Source: Actinomycetes bacterium (GTDB lineage Bacteria > Actinomycetota > Actinomycetes > Jiangellales > Jiangellaceae). From it: a stretch of 55,896 nt of DNA. The stretch spans positions 1-55,896 of the forward strand of contig JAJYTA010000008.1 in assembly GCA_021793295.1 (NCBI GenBank), in the 5' to 3' direction. Positions 25,001 through 35,076 of this stretch are shown here, piece by piece. Every line of letters begins with the position of its first letter. Position 1 is the first letter of the stretch. A program made the position numbers and the translations under genes. The notes beneath the pieces were generated by a model. The model saw only the letters and a list, made by a program, of their open reading frames with translations, was not told where the DNA came from and searched no databases.

Positions 25001-26508
25001 TCGGTGATGGTGCCGGACACCATGCCGGCGTCACCGGTTGGCGCAGCATCCAGCAGCGCGAGTGCATCGAGGCGGCCCTCGCCGAACACGTTGTTGTCCT
25101 CCGGCGTGCCGCCGCATTGGTCGTCGGCGGTGTCGATGGCCGTCTCGTTCAGCAGCGCACGAGTGTCGTCGATCTCGCCGACGAGGCTCGGCGCAGCCGA
25201 CCACAGCAGCGCGATGGCTCCCGCGACGTGCGGCGCGGCCATCGAGGTCCCCGAGATCTCCTTGTACTGGCCGTTGTTGATCGAGGAACGAACATCGACG
25301 CCGGGAGCGGCGATGTTCGGCTTGATCTCGCCGTCCTGCCCGGGTCCCCGCGAGGAGAACCAGGCGATGGTGTTGGAGCTGTCGTAGGCGCCGACGGAGT
25401 AGTTCAATATCCGGCTACCCGGCGACCCGCTCGTCGCGCACGAGCTACCGCTGTTCCCGTTGGCCCACACGCCGAAGATTCCCGCGTTGGCCCATTCGGT
25501 GAGGATGTCCTCCATGAAGGGGTCGTTCGACGGGGTCCGGGTGCCCCAGGAGTTGTTGATGATGTGCGGGCGCTTGGACACGTCGGGGTTCTCACCGCCG
25601 AGGTCCGTCGGCTCCAGCATCCACTCGCCGGAGGCGATCAGGTGGGCGTCGGAGCAGGTGTTGCACCCGTTGGCTGCGATCCACTGCACGCCGGGAGCGA
25701 CCCCGATCTGGTTGCCCGCGCCGTCATCGCCGACCATGGTCCCCATCGTGTGGGTGCCGTGCGAATCCAGCGTGTCGCCGTCGAACGGCTCGTCGCTGGT
25801 ACCGGTCGCGTCGAACCAGTTGTAGTCGTGGTCGAACGTACCGTCGCCGTTGTTCCCGCGGTACGAATCGACCAGCGCCGGGTGGTCGTAGTCGACCCCG
25901 CTGTCGATGTTGGCGATGACGATGCCCTCGCCGGTCACACCGTAGTCACTCCACACGTCGTCGGCGTTGATATTCGCCACGCCCCACTCGACTGCCTGGG
26001 TGACCATGCCGGACGGCTTCGTCTCCACCGGGTCCGGGCGCAGGTAGGTGCGTGGAGCCCGGATCTGTTCGACCGCGTCGAGCTTGGCCAGTTCCTCCGC
26101 CAGCGCCCGGTTACCGTCACGCACCAGGATCGCGTTGGTGATCCAGTACGTCTCGTACTTCACGCCGTAGTGGTCCAAGGCTTTGCGCGCAGTGGCTTGG
26201 GAACGCTGCGCGGTGGTCTTGAGCTCGTCGACGACCATCTGGCCGCGGGCCGTCCAGTCGTCGACGGCGACCGCTCGACCGGTGTCGGCGTCGGCGTGGA
26301 AACGGACCCAAAAGTCGGCCAGGTTCTTGGTCTTCGAGTCGTCGAAGATGTCCTGTTCGATCTTCGACATCGGGTCGGTGGGCTGTGCGGGTCGCCCGAA
26401 GTCTGCCTGGGCCGCCGGAGCAACCCCAAGCAGCGTCGTGACCATGGCGAACACGGAGAGTAAGGCGGCTAGATGTCGCCGCCTGCGAGGTGGGGGTGGA
26501 TGGTGCAC
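22099..26508 (-). CDS. Large secreted S8 (subtilisin-family) serine protease with malectin-like C-terminus
   Basis: This is a 1469-residue exported multidomain subtilase. A Sec signal peptide covers about 1-36 and an I9-like propeptide region 45-160. The S8 catalytic domain (about 180-490) carries Asp202 (IDSGVDYDHP), His250 (SHGTHTMG), oxyanion Asn352 and Ser422 (SGTSMAAPH). Two carboxypeptidase-regulatory-like beta modules follow (about 495-660), then a nidogen-like region (YPFWDDFN), a third such module, a conserved beta/ASPM-like stretch, a propeller-like segment with repeated GLAYNPT, another beta module and a malectin-like sugar-binding domain from about 1300. The GTG start has AAGGAGG five bases upstream. 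It probably digests extracellular protein while the beta domains bind substrate or wall glycans. Confidence 0.92.
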   Translation of the reverse strand: MHHPPPPRRRRHLAALLSVFAMVTTLLGVAPAAQADFGRPAQPTDPMSKIEQDIFDDSKTKNLADFWVRFHADADTGRAVAVDDWTARGQMVVDELKTTAQRSQATARKALDHYGVKYETYWITNAILVRDGNRALAEELAKLDAVEQIRAPRTYLRPDPVETKPSGMVTQAVEWGVANINADDVWSDYGVTGEGIVIANIDSGVDYDHPALVDSYRGNNGDGTFDHDYNWFDATGTSDEPFDGDTLDSHGTHTMGTMVGDDGAGNQIGVAPGVQWIAANGCNTCSDAHLIASGEWMLEPTDLGGENPDVSKRPHIINNSWGTRTPSNDPFMEDILTEWANAGIFGVWANGNSGSSCATSGSPGSRILNYSVGAYDSSNTIAWFSSRGPGQDGEIKPNIAAPGVDVRSSINNGQYKEISGTSMAAPHVAGAIALLWSAAPSLVGEIDDTRALLNETAIDTADDQCGGTPEDNNVFGEGRLDALALLDAAPTGDAGMVSGTITDAEGAPVAAATVSVTGAVERETTTAEDGTYAMTLPVGTYDVTVSAYGYEATTVSADITVDETTIVDVTLEQADSFAVTGTVTDELSGAPLAGATVTVNGTAIPPATTDEAGQYTFDAVPAGEYQVSVDAGVCNSATTQELTVQGPTTLDIALAKLTDDYGYFCATGAAQYVEGDTLVDLAGDEETAEVALPFDFPLYGNSYDTAYLSTNGMMNFLEPFTTYANASIPNPNEPNAAVYPFWDDFNITDGAIYTGTTDDGFVIEYRNAHFYGSDSNAVDFSVTLRENGSITFAYRNLDPAVERELGSSATVGIENADGTDAWQYSFNEAVLSDDTAITFALPPNGFVGGTITDANDGLAVDGATVQALDADGTVVREVTTGDDGRYRMQLFFGAYTVQAVKSGYVTGSDDVLIDVDGESNTADFTLSTGIADIDGGPLAWTITEGQSRSTDLTVTNTGSAELTWEIGELNRGSGRQKAPTPDRETAAAADPNARTALDQYSEEQLEDLGSRELTPTDTGDVVTQWPAEGVSVAWGVGYNGDVWVSDPDSITNNQFSADGTPGEVFPGNWGGDWNGDMAQDSSTGAMCQVNVGGDNAIHCFDPADGSEQYVISGPEWTLTSQRGLAYNPTDDTFYIGGWNQGIIFTVAGQSHDNPGETLAQCSPEDVSVAGLAYNPTADVMWMVNSSLTTYLYQLDPETCATISTIEFPEQGFGPGAGLELDATGALWATSQLTNLTYLIETGVPHVSDLPWLDVEPATGTLGPGESTTVTVTVDSTDLDAGVYEATLMVGTNAGRVPTAQVPVSLLVPAYRTGVNAGGSEYTDAIEDVWSADQAYTAGSWGWVGQRAETDTTDDAIGGTDDETLFQSRRRGIFDYRFDDVPAGMYEIELGFAEFEANKLPGRRMFDLSVNGDYVLVGHDVAAEVRGLWADEHTVVIEHEGGPLTVDLHDRFGYELPIINALRVTDRPDL

Positions 26509-26647
26509 AGGGGCCTCCTTGTGTGCGTGCCGCAGGGGCCCGGACCGGCTGATCGGACACTTGCGTCACGCTTGTCCCGATATGCGGTGCAGCCATCCTT
26601 GCGGCGGCGACGCTGTGCCCTCAAGGTCGCGACAAGGGCAAAAGAGG

Positions 26648-26680
26648 GTCAATGTCAGGACCGAATTCAGCCGCATTGAC
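26648..26680. promoter_or_regulatory. Inverted repeat upstream of orphan winged-helix gene
   Basis: GTCAATG (26648-26654) and CATTGAC (26674-26680) form an inverted repeat with a 19-base spacer in the 291-base divergent region between the subtilase and the winged-helix gene. It is a plausible operator for the neighbouring DNA-binding protein. The rest of that region shows only Shine-Dalgarno sequences. Confidence 0.3.
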
Positions 26681-26799
26681 TTCGTAGTGATGCCGACATG
26701 ACCGGAAATGTTCCACTAGATGTACCCAAACGTGATCAAACCTGTCATGCTGCCTTGTGCAAGGGGGCCAGGGGGGCACCCGGAAGGGAAGACGTGGAT

Positions 26800-27291
26800 A
26801 TGGCCAGGTCCTCGCCGACGGGAATCGTCACCCCGTACGTCATCTGTGTGGGCACGACGCTGCAGGACACTGCCGCCATCGCTGGAGCGGTCGACCGGCG
26901 GGCTGTGGTCCTGGTGGCCCCGGACACCGAGACCGCGAGAGGTCTGTTGGTGGAGCAGCCGAACCCGGCCCACCACAGCGAGCGAGCGGGCGTCATCGAG
27001 CACGGACACCTACGTGTCGACAGTACGGCCCGCGAGGTCACCTGGGCCGGGGTGAGCATCGAGCTCAGCGCGCGGGAATTCGATCTGCTGGCCATACTGG
27101 CCAGTGACGCGGGGCGGGTCTGGACCTTCGAGGAACTGATGGCGCGAATCTGGCACACCCGCTACCTCGGTGATGCCGATCCGGTGGTCTCCGCCGTCAA
27201 GCGGCTGCGCAAGCGGCTCGCGGCGGTCGTCGAGGAGTTGCGGGTCGTCTCGGTTCGCGGTGTGGGCTTCCGCCTCGTCGTGCCGGACTGA
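26800..27291 (+). CDS. Orphan OmpR/PhoB-type winged-helix DNA-binding protein
   Basis: This 163-residue protein has a C-terminal Trans_reg_C winged helix (about 75-162): SIELSAREFDLLAILASDAG, WTFEELMARIWHTRYLGD and the wing VVSVRGVGFRLV. The N-terminal 65 residues (YVICVGTTLQDTAAIAGAV, then VVLVAPDTETARGLL) look like a shrunken alpha/beta domain without the phospho-acceptor Asp of a receiver. The ATG at 26800 is chosen because GGAAGGGAAG lies eight bases upstream; a longer frame opens at 26698. No histidine kinase is nearby. It precedes purS by 78 bases and is divergent from the subtilase, so either could be its target. Confidence 0.82.
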   Translation: MARSSPTGIVTPYVICVGTTLQDTAAIAGAVDRRAVVLVAPDTETARGLLVEQPNPAHHSERAGVIEHGHLRVDSTAREVTWAGVSIELSAREFDLLAILASDAGRVWTFEELMARIWHTRYLGDADPVVSAVKRLRKRLAAVVEELRVVSVRGVGFRLVVPD

Positions 27292-27369
27292 CGTCACACC
27301 GTCGTTGCGCCGGCGAGCAGGTACCCTGGTCGTGCCCCATTCGGACCGCTTGTCAAAGGAGCGTGGCCT

Positions 27370-27621
27370 GTGGCCCGCGTCGTCGTCGACGTCATGCTCA
27401 AACCCGAAATTCTCGATCCGCAGGGTAAGGCCGTACATGGAGCGCTGACCCGTCTCGGCTTCGACGGTGTCGCCTCGGTTCGCCAGGGCAAGCGGTTCGA
27501 GATCGAACTCGACGGTGAAGCCACCCCCGAAGCCGTCGCCGAAGTCGAACGGGCGGCGTCGACACTGCTGTCCAACCCCGTCATCGAAGATTTCGTGGTC
27601 CGCGTCGAGGCTGGGGTCTGA
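27370..27621 (+). CDS. purS: Phosphoribosylformylglycinamidine synthase subunit PurS
   Basis: This is the 83-residue small subunit that dimerises to bridge PurL and PurQ in the FGAM synthase complex. The sequence starts [20 protein letters not shown], the canonical PurS opening, and ends with [10 protein letters not shown]. The GTG start has AAAGGAG eight bases upstream. A TACCCT in the 78-base leader (27322-27327) is a possible -10 element. It begins the purS-purQ-purL operon, with two bases between purS and purQ. Confidence 0.95.
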   Translation: MARVVVDVMLKPEILDPQGKAVHGALTRLGFDGVASVRQGKRFEIELDGEATPEAVAEVERAASTLLSNPVIEDFVVRVEAGV

Positions 27622-27623
27622 GC

Positions 27624-28291
27624 GTGCGGATCGGTGTCGTCACTTTCCCTGGCTCGCTCGACGACCACGACGCCGCGCGCGCCGTACGCGTCGCCGGCGG
27701 TGACCCGGTCGTGTTGTGGCATGCCGACGCCGACGTGCGCGGCGTGGACGCCGTCGTGCTGCCGGGCGGATTCTCCTACGGCGACTACCTGCGGGCCGGT
27801 GCCATCGCGGGGATGGCGCCGGTGATGTCCGCGGTGGTGGACGCCGCTCGCGGCGGGATGCCGGTTCTCGGGATCTGCAACGGCTTCCAGGTGTTGTGCG
27901 AGGCGCACCTGCTGCCTGGCGCCATGTTGCGCAACGAACACCTCCGGTTCGTCTGTCGCGACCAGCGGCTGCGGGTCGAGAACGCGGCGACGTCGTGGAC
28001 GAGCGCATACGGGCAGGGTCAGGAGATCGTCGTTCCGTTGAAGAACATCGACGGCTGCTACGTGGCCGATGAACGCACGCTGGACGAGCTCGAGGCCGAG
28101 GGCCGGGTGGCGTTCCGCTACGTCGGCGAAAACCCCAACGGCTCGTTGCGTGACATCGCCGGCATCACCAACGCACGTGGAAACGTCGTCGGCTTGATGC
28201 CGCACCCCGAACACGCCGTCGACGCCCTGACCGGCCCCACAACGGACGGGCTCGGCTTTTTCACCTCGGTGCTCGAGGGGATGGCGCACGC

Positions 28292-28295
<4 letters not shown>
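27624..28295 (+). CDS. purQ: Phosphoribosylformylglycinamidine synthase subunit PurQ (glutaminase)
   Basis: This is a 223-residue class-I glutamine amidotransferase that supplies ammonia to PurL for FGAR to FGAM conversion. The triad is visible as Cys85 ([11 protein letters not shown]), His194 and Glu196 (MPHPEHAVD). The GTG start lies two bases after purS, and its stop overlaps the purL start (GTGA), showing tight coupling in the complex. Confidence 0.96.
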
Positions 28296-30550
<2,255 letters not shown>

Positions 30551-31874
30551 GCGCGGGCCTGCTCGATCCGCGCCGTCGTCAGCCGGGGTACCACGTAGAT
30601 CAGAATCGCGATGTGGAGCGCTGCGCCGACGAGGAACGGCAACCGCAGCGCCCACTCCCGACCGACGACGGTCTCGCCGAGGGTGACCATCGCTCCGCCG
30701 AGCGCCGTGCCCAGCGAGATCGCGCCCCAACCGAAGAACCGGTAGCCGGAGTTGACGCGGCCGAGTACGTGGTCGGGCGTGATGGTCTGGCGCAGGGAGA
30801 CGGTGATGACGTTCCACTGCACGGCCAGGAAGCCGACCGACGCGAACACCGCCCACACGACGACCCCGGACGTTGACAACCCGATGACGGCTTGGGCGAG
30901 GCCCATACCCACCAGGGACAGCACCAGGACCCGGCCCGACCCGAACCGGATGCTGATGCGGTCGGCCACCAGGGAGGCGAGCACCCCGCCGACTGCCGCA
31001 CCGGTGAGCAGTAAGCCGAACCGCCCGGCATCCAGGGTGAGCACCTCTTGGGCAAACAGGACGAGCACCGCTTCAGCCATGGTGCTCAGCGCGTTGGCGG
31101 CACCCAGCATGATCGCCAGCGTCCGCAGCAGCGGCGTGTGCCAGAGCCAGCGCAAGCCTTCGCCGATCTCCGAGCGCCAGGCGATCCGGCCGGACGTCGT
31201 CTGGCCACGAGGCGTGAACTGGCCGGCGAGGCTGAACACGAGCGCCGCGGCAATGGCGAACGCACCGGCGTTGACGAAGAACGGGACGGCGAAGGCCAGC
31301 CCCAGCAGCGCGCCGGCCAACGGCGGGCCGACGAACTGGCTGGCCACCAGCTCCGCACCCCACATGCGCCCGTTCGCCTTCTCCAGCTGATCCTTGGCCA
31401 CGACGGACGGCAGCAGAGTCTGGGCGGTGTTGTCGCGCAGCACTTCGGCCGTGCCGAGCAGGAAGGCTGCGGCGTAGATCAGGGCCAGCAGGGGAGCCGG
31501 GTGGGTGGGCAGGTCGCCCGTCCCGGCCTCGACCTGCTGCGGGGTGGCCAGCCCACCTTGCACAGCGGTGACGGCGACGGCGAAGGCGAGCATCACGGCG
31601 AAGCGCAGGGCGTCCATCGTCGCGACCAGCTTCCGGCGATCGACTCGGTCGGTGATGACGCCGGCGGGCAGCGAGAACAGCAGCCACGGGACCCGGGTCG
31701 CCAGGGAGACCAGGGCGATCTGTAACGGGTCGCGGGTGATGGCCGAGGCCAGCCACGGGATCGCCACGATGGACAGGCCGTCGCCGAGGTTGGTGACGGT
31801 TGAGGCGATCCACAGCTTCCGGTAGCCGGGGCCCAGGTGGGTCGCGCGTGCGGGGCGGTCGCCGGGGTGGGCGG

Positions 31875-32468
31875 TCACCGCGGCTGGCCCGGGTCGGGAA
31901 GACGGGGCCGATCGGTCGGATAGATGGCCACGACCAGGCCGAACGTGACGTCGCCCGCGCGCGGTTCGCTGACGAATTCCACGGAGAGTTCGCTGAGCCG
32001 GCGTTGCCACTCCTCGGCCCGCTCGGCCGGGATGCGCGCATAGCGGACCGAACTCATGGCCGGCAATCCGGGCGGTGATTCGTCCGGCAGGTTCGCCATC
32101 TCCGCTGCGGCGTTGGCCATCAAGGTCGTCGGGTCGGTGCCGATGCCGTCGAAACTGTCGCGGTCACGTCCTTCGAACAGGTAGGTACGCGCGGTGCGGC
32201 CGTAGTACCTGGCCTCGATGGCGCGGACCATCTGGGTCCGCACGACGCGGACCAGTCCTGCGTGCTCCAAGACCTTCAGGTGGTGGCCGACGGTGCCCTT
32301 CGGCTTGCCCAGCGCGTCGGCCAGCTCCGACGTCGTCGCCGCGCGTTCGAGGAGGAGATCGATGATCTTCAGACGAGTCTCGTCGAACAGGGCACGGTAC
32401 TGAGCCGGATCGGCGAGCTCGAGCTCGCCGGCGAGTTCATAGTCGGGAGTACCAGACTGGTCGGCCAT
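31875..32468 (-). CDS. ArsR-type winged-helix regulator
   Basis: This 197-residue regulator has an N-terminal winged HTH: ALFDETRLKIIDLLLERAAT, TSELADALGKPKGTVGHHLK and VLEHAGLVRVVRTQMVRA. A longer C-terminal part includes YYGRTARTYLFEG and a beta-rich segment, as in HTH_20/ArsR-like proteins paired with MFS pumps. No metal-binding Cys cluster is seen, so it probably senses an organic ligand. The ATG at 32468 is only three bases from a 28-base palindrome, a strong sign of autorepression. It is the first gene of the ArsR-MFS operon. Confidence 0.9.
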   Translation of the reverse strand: MADQSGTPDYELAGELELADPAQYRALFDETRLKIIDLLLERAATTSELADALGKPKGTVGHHLKVLEHAGLVRVVRTQMVRAIEARYYGRTARTYLFEGRDRDSFDGIGTDPTTLMANAAAEMANLPDESPPGLPAMSSVRYARIPAERAEEWQRRLSELSVEFVSEPRAGDVTFGLVVAIYPTDRPRLPDPGQPR

Positions 32469-32471
32469 AGC

Positions 32472-32499
32472 CGTATGGTCGGGGAAAGCCGACCATACG
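32472..32499. promoter_or_regulatory. Perfect palindromic operator of the ArsR-MFS operon
   Basis: CGTATGGTCGG (32472-32482) and CCGACCATACG (32489-32499) form a perfect 11-bp inverted repeat with the 6-base spacer GGAAAG. It ends three bases before the ArsR start codon and lies in the 111-base divergent region shared with the MDMPI-family gene. A bound dimer would block the start of the ArsR-MFS message. No other copy was noticed in the window. Confidence 0.75.
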
Positions 32500-32567
32500 T
32501 CAAGCCGTGTCGGTGCTAGCGTCCGCTGGCTTCCGGGGGTGTTCATCGGTGATCGACGCGCAGTGCC

Positions 32568-32573
32568 TACGCT
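32568..32573 (+). promoter_or_regulatory. -10 element TACGCT of a leaderless promoter
   Basis: TACGCT fits TANNNT and is followed by six bases (GCACAC) and the GTG start at 32580. No Shine-Dalgarno sequence is present. Confidence 0.5.
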
Positions 32574-32579
32574 GCACAC

Positions 32580-33371
32580 GTGGCGAAACGGATCGATCCT
32601 GCGGCGGTATGGGCCGCGTACGCGGAGGGACATCACGCGATTCGGTCGTGGCTGGCCGAGCTGCCGGAGACGGCGTGGAGTGCGGCGAGCGTTCTACCGG
32701 GCTGGAACATCGCCGACCTCGCGGCGCACATGGCTAGCGTCGCCGACTCCGTGACCGCCGTGGAGGTGGCCGGGCGAGGGATCGCGCCGGACACGGTGAG
32801 CAGTTATCTGGCCTCGTACGGCGACGTCGCCGCCACGATCGCCGATGCGGCAAAACGGATGGCCGACGACGCAAGCCGCGAGCCATCGGCGCTGTTGGCG
32901 ATCATCGACGAACGGTTCAAGGCCGCCACGGCCGTCATCGAGCGGATCGGCCTGCGCGACCAGGTCGTTGCGACGCGCCGGGTTCCCGTTCGACTCGCGG
33001 ATTACCTGCTGACCAGGGTCATCGAGGTCGCCGTGCACGCTGACGACTTCGCTCGCTCGGTTGCGGGCACCGCGCCGCCTTCGGTGCCCCGTGATGTCAA
33101 CCGGCTGGCGACGAGGGCACTGCTCGAGGTGCTGGCCGAGCGTGCGCCGGGACGTAGCGTCGAGGTGCGGGTGCCGCCGTATGCGGCGGTCCAATGTGTG
33201 GCCGGCCCGCGGCACACACGGGGCACCCCGCCCAACGTGGTCGAGATGGCCCCGCACGTGTGGCTCCGGCTGGCCGCCGGGCGGACGACCTGGGCGGACG
33301 AGGTCGCGGCCGGGTCGGTGGCGGCGAGTGGGGAACGCGCGGACCTGACGAGTCTGCTGCCACTGCTGTAG
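32580..33371 (+). CDS. Maleylpyruvate isomerase/mycothiol-dependent (MDMPI) family protein
   Basis: This 263-residue protein has an N-terminal DinB/MDMPI four-helix domain with likely metal ligands in [16 protein letters not shown] (His near 50) and [15 protein letters not shown] (Glu and His near 145-150). A C-terminal sterol-carrier-like domain ([18 protein letters not shown]) follows. The family includes mycothiol-dependent isomerases and transferases, but many members have no known reaction. It is divergent from the ArsR-MFS operon. Start GTG 32580 is supported by a leaderless-type -10. Confidence 0.85.
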   Translation: MAKRIDPAAVWAAYAEGHHAIRSWLAELPETAWSAASVLPGWNIADLAAHMASVADSVTAVEVAGRGIAPDTVSSYLASYGDVAATIADAAKRMADDASREPSALLAIIDERFKAATAVIERIGLRDQVVATRRVPVRLADYLLTRVIEVAVHADDFARSVAGTAPPSVPRDVNRLATRALLEVLAERAPGRSVEVRVPPYAAVQCVAGPRHTRGTPPNVVEMAPHVWLRLAAGRTTWADEVAAGSVAASGERADLTSLLPLL

Positions 33372-33417
33372 CAACGGCGGGACGTACCAGGGCGTGCCGC
33401 CGAGGCATGGTGGGCAC

Positions 33418-33492
33418 ACCACTAGGCGTTGTGCTGGACCACTAGGCGTGCACAGGTGGTGTGGCAGGGATTTGCCTAGTGAACATGATCAT
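33418..33492. repeat. ACCACTAGGCGT direct repeats with inverted copy
   Basis: The 117-base convergent gap between the MDMPI and anti-sigma genes holds ACCACTAGGCGT twice, 20 bases apart (33418-33429 and 33438-33449). A complementary GCCTAGTG follows at 33474-33481, then the palindrome ATGATCAT at 33485-33492, which covers the anti-sigma stop codon. The inverted CACTAGGC/GCCTAGTG pair could form a terminator-like stem. Confidence 0.5.
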
Positions 33493-34190
33493 TCATGGAG
33501 GGTGGCGACGAGGGTGGGGCCGTCAGGAGCGACCAGCCGGACCTCGCGGACCTGGTAGATGGCGGCGTCGATGGTTCCGCCGGCGCCTCCGGTCTCGGCC
33601 TCGACGTGGCAGGTCGCCACAGTGTCGGTCGAGGTGTCCGTCGCCACTTGGACGTCGTAGACGCCGGGAGCCGGAGCACCGCCGAGGACCGCGAACACCC
33701 ACGAGGGCTCCCCCTGGTAGAGGAACACGTGCCCGACCTGAGTCCCGCCGCTGTCGACGATGGGCGCGGCGGAGAAATACTGACCGTTGGCGACGTCGAG
33801 GGTCTCGCTGTAGTTCGCCGCGAGTTCGCGCTCGTCCGAGGTCGACGTCCACACGATGCCCGCGCCGGCGAGCCCGATCACCAGGGCGGCAGCGGCCAAC
33901 ACCAGGTTCCGGACCCACCGCCGACGCGGACGACTCGCCGGTTTATCTGCTGCGGCGATGCGGTCGAGCACCGCGCTCTCGAACCCGGCCGGCGGCTCGT
34001 GTTGGGGTGCCAGCAGCAACACCTCGTCGGCCACCCTCGTCAGCTGTTCGAGCTCGTGGCGGCAGTCGTCGCATTCGGCGAGGTGATCGAGCACCCGTGC
34101 GCGGTCCGGGCCACTGGCGGCGCCGGTCGCCACTTCGGCCAAGCTCTCGGCGAGCGAGGTGCAGCCATCCGGATCGGTGTGATCGCTCAT
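33489..34190 (-). CDS. Anti-sigma factor (zinc-finger, RskA-like)
   Basis: This is a 233-residue membrane anti-sigma factor. The cytoplasmic N-terminus carries the zinc-anti-sigma motif His36-x3-Cys40-x2-Cys43 (DHLAECDDCRHE), then one transmembrane helix (about 95-114, NLVLAAAALVIGLAGAGIVW). The extracytoplasmic RskA-type domain contains FLYQGEPSWVFAVLGGAPAP. It should bind and hold the adjacent ECF sigma factor until a stress signal triggers release or proteolysis. Its ATG overlaps the sigma-factor stop by four bases. Confidence 0.92.
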   Translation of the reverse strand: MSDHTDPDGCTSLAESLAEVATGAASGPDRARVLDHLAECDDCRHELEQLTRVADEVLLLAPQHEPPAGFESAVLDRIAAADKPASRPRRRWVRNLVLAAAALVIGLAGAGIVWTSTSDERELAANYSETLDVANGQYFSAAPIVDSGGTQVGHVFLYQGEPSWVFAVLGGAPAPGVYDVQVATDTSTDTVATCHVEAETGGAGGTIDAAIYQVREVRLVAPDGPTLVATLHE

Positions 34191-34720
34191 GGGCTCACCT
34201 CCAAGATCTTCCGTAGGCGCAGCAGGCCGGTCCGGATGCGTGTCTTCGCCGTCCCCAGCGGGATCTGTTGCTGTTCGCCGATCTCTCGGGCCGTCAAGCC
34301 GAAATGCACCGACAGCAGCACCGCCACCGCTTGCTCACGCGGCAGCGAACGCAGCGCCGCGCTGATGCGGTGGCCCTCCTCGACCCGCGTGCCGGGATCG
34401 CTCCCGGCCAGCATCATCTCAGCGATCACCGACGGCTCGGTGGGCCGCTCACGTCGTACCCGGACGACGTCGATCGCGGCGTTGCGGGTGATCGTGAGCA
34501 GCCACGTCACCGCCTGGGCGCGGCGCGGATCGTAGTTGCCCGCATGTCGCCAGGCGCGCACGAATGCTTCCTGCGCCACCTCCTCAGCGATGGCCGGCAC
34601 ACCCACGATCGACAGCGCCATCCCGTAGACCCGCCCCTGATATCGCCGGACGAATGTCGCCATCGCGTCGGCGTCGCCGGTGGCGATTCCGGCGAGCAGC
34701 GCCTCGTCCGACACTCCCAC
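34187..34720 (-). CDS. ECF RNA polymerase sigma factor (SigK-like)
   Basis: This is a 177-residue extracytoplasmic-function sigma-70 factor. Region 2 (about 20-85) includes EEVAQEAFVRAWRHAGNYDP and AVTWLLTITRNAAIDVVR. Region 4 (about 115-170) includes LRSLPREQAVAVLLSVHFGL and REIGEQQQIPLGTAKTRIR. The SigK/SigL-type pairing with an RskA-like anti-sigma supports the assignment. The GTG at 34720 is preceded by AAGGA; GTG 34714 is also possible. Its regulon is unknown. Confidence 0.93.
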   Translation of the reverse strand: MGVSDEALLAGIATGDADAMATFVRRYQGRVYGMALSIVGVPAIAEEVAQEAFVRAWRHAGNYDPRRAQAVTWLLTITRNAAIDVVRVRRERPTEPSVIAEMMLAGSDPGTRVEEGHRISAALRSLPREQAVAVLLSVHFGLTAREIGEQQQIPLGTAKTRIRTGLLRLRKILEVSP

Positions 34721-34787
34721 GTCCTTATGTACGTCGCCGCAGTGCGTTCGGATTGCGCGCCGCGGAAGTCAGCGAGCTCGGGTGACA

Positions 34788-35066
34788 TCACACCACGTCA
34801 TCGTGGTTCGCGTCATCGTCGGCCACCGGCACCGGCCGCAGCCGCGCCCACACAGCGAACACGGCGGCGGCGACTAAGAGGCCCGCCCCGGTCCACGTGT
34901 TGAGGTTCGTGCCGCCGGCCCGGTCGATGTCGGCTTGGCTCGTGCCGAACAACCCCATGAGCAGGATGATCACGCCGAAGACGGCCAGCAGCGCGGCGAT
35001 GACCAGGCGGATGTCGAACGCGCTGGCCCAGCTTTTCCGCCCGGACCGATGATCGCTGGCGTTCAT
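34788..35066 (-). CDS. Small two-helix membrane protein downstream of symporter
   Basis: This 92-residue protein has two predicted transmembrane helices (LVIAALLAVFGVIILLMGLF near 21-40 and TGAGLLVAAAVFAVWA near 59-74) and an acidic, His-containing C-terminus (PVADDDANHDDVV). The ATG start has GAGGAGC upstream and lies ten bases after the sodium:solute symporter stop, so the two form an operon. It is reminiscent of small partner subunits of SSF transporters such as DUF4212 proteins, but I do not see a clear match to that family. Confidence 0.75.
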   Translation of the reverse strand: MNASDHRSGRKSWASAFDIRLVIAALLAVFGVIILLMGLFGTSQADIDRAGGTNLNTWTGAGLLVAAAVFAVWARLRPVPVADDDANHDDVV

Positions 35067-35076
35067 GAGCAGCTCC

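Noticed and set aside
26698-26799. A 34-residue N-terminal extension of the orphan winged-helix protein from ATG 26698
   Set aside because: There is no ribosome-binding site at 26698, and a good one (GGAAGGGAAG) lies correctly before ATG 26800.
27292-27369. A purine riboswitch upstream of purS
   Set aside because: The leader is only 78 bases and I see no conserved guanine or PRPP aptamer core or terminator; only a possible -10 and a Shine-Dalgarno are present.
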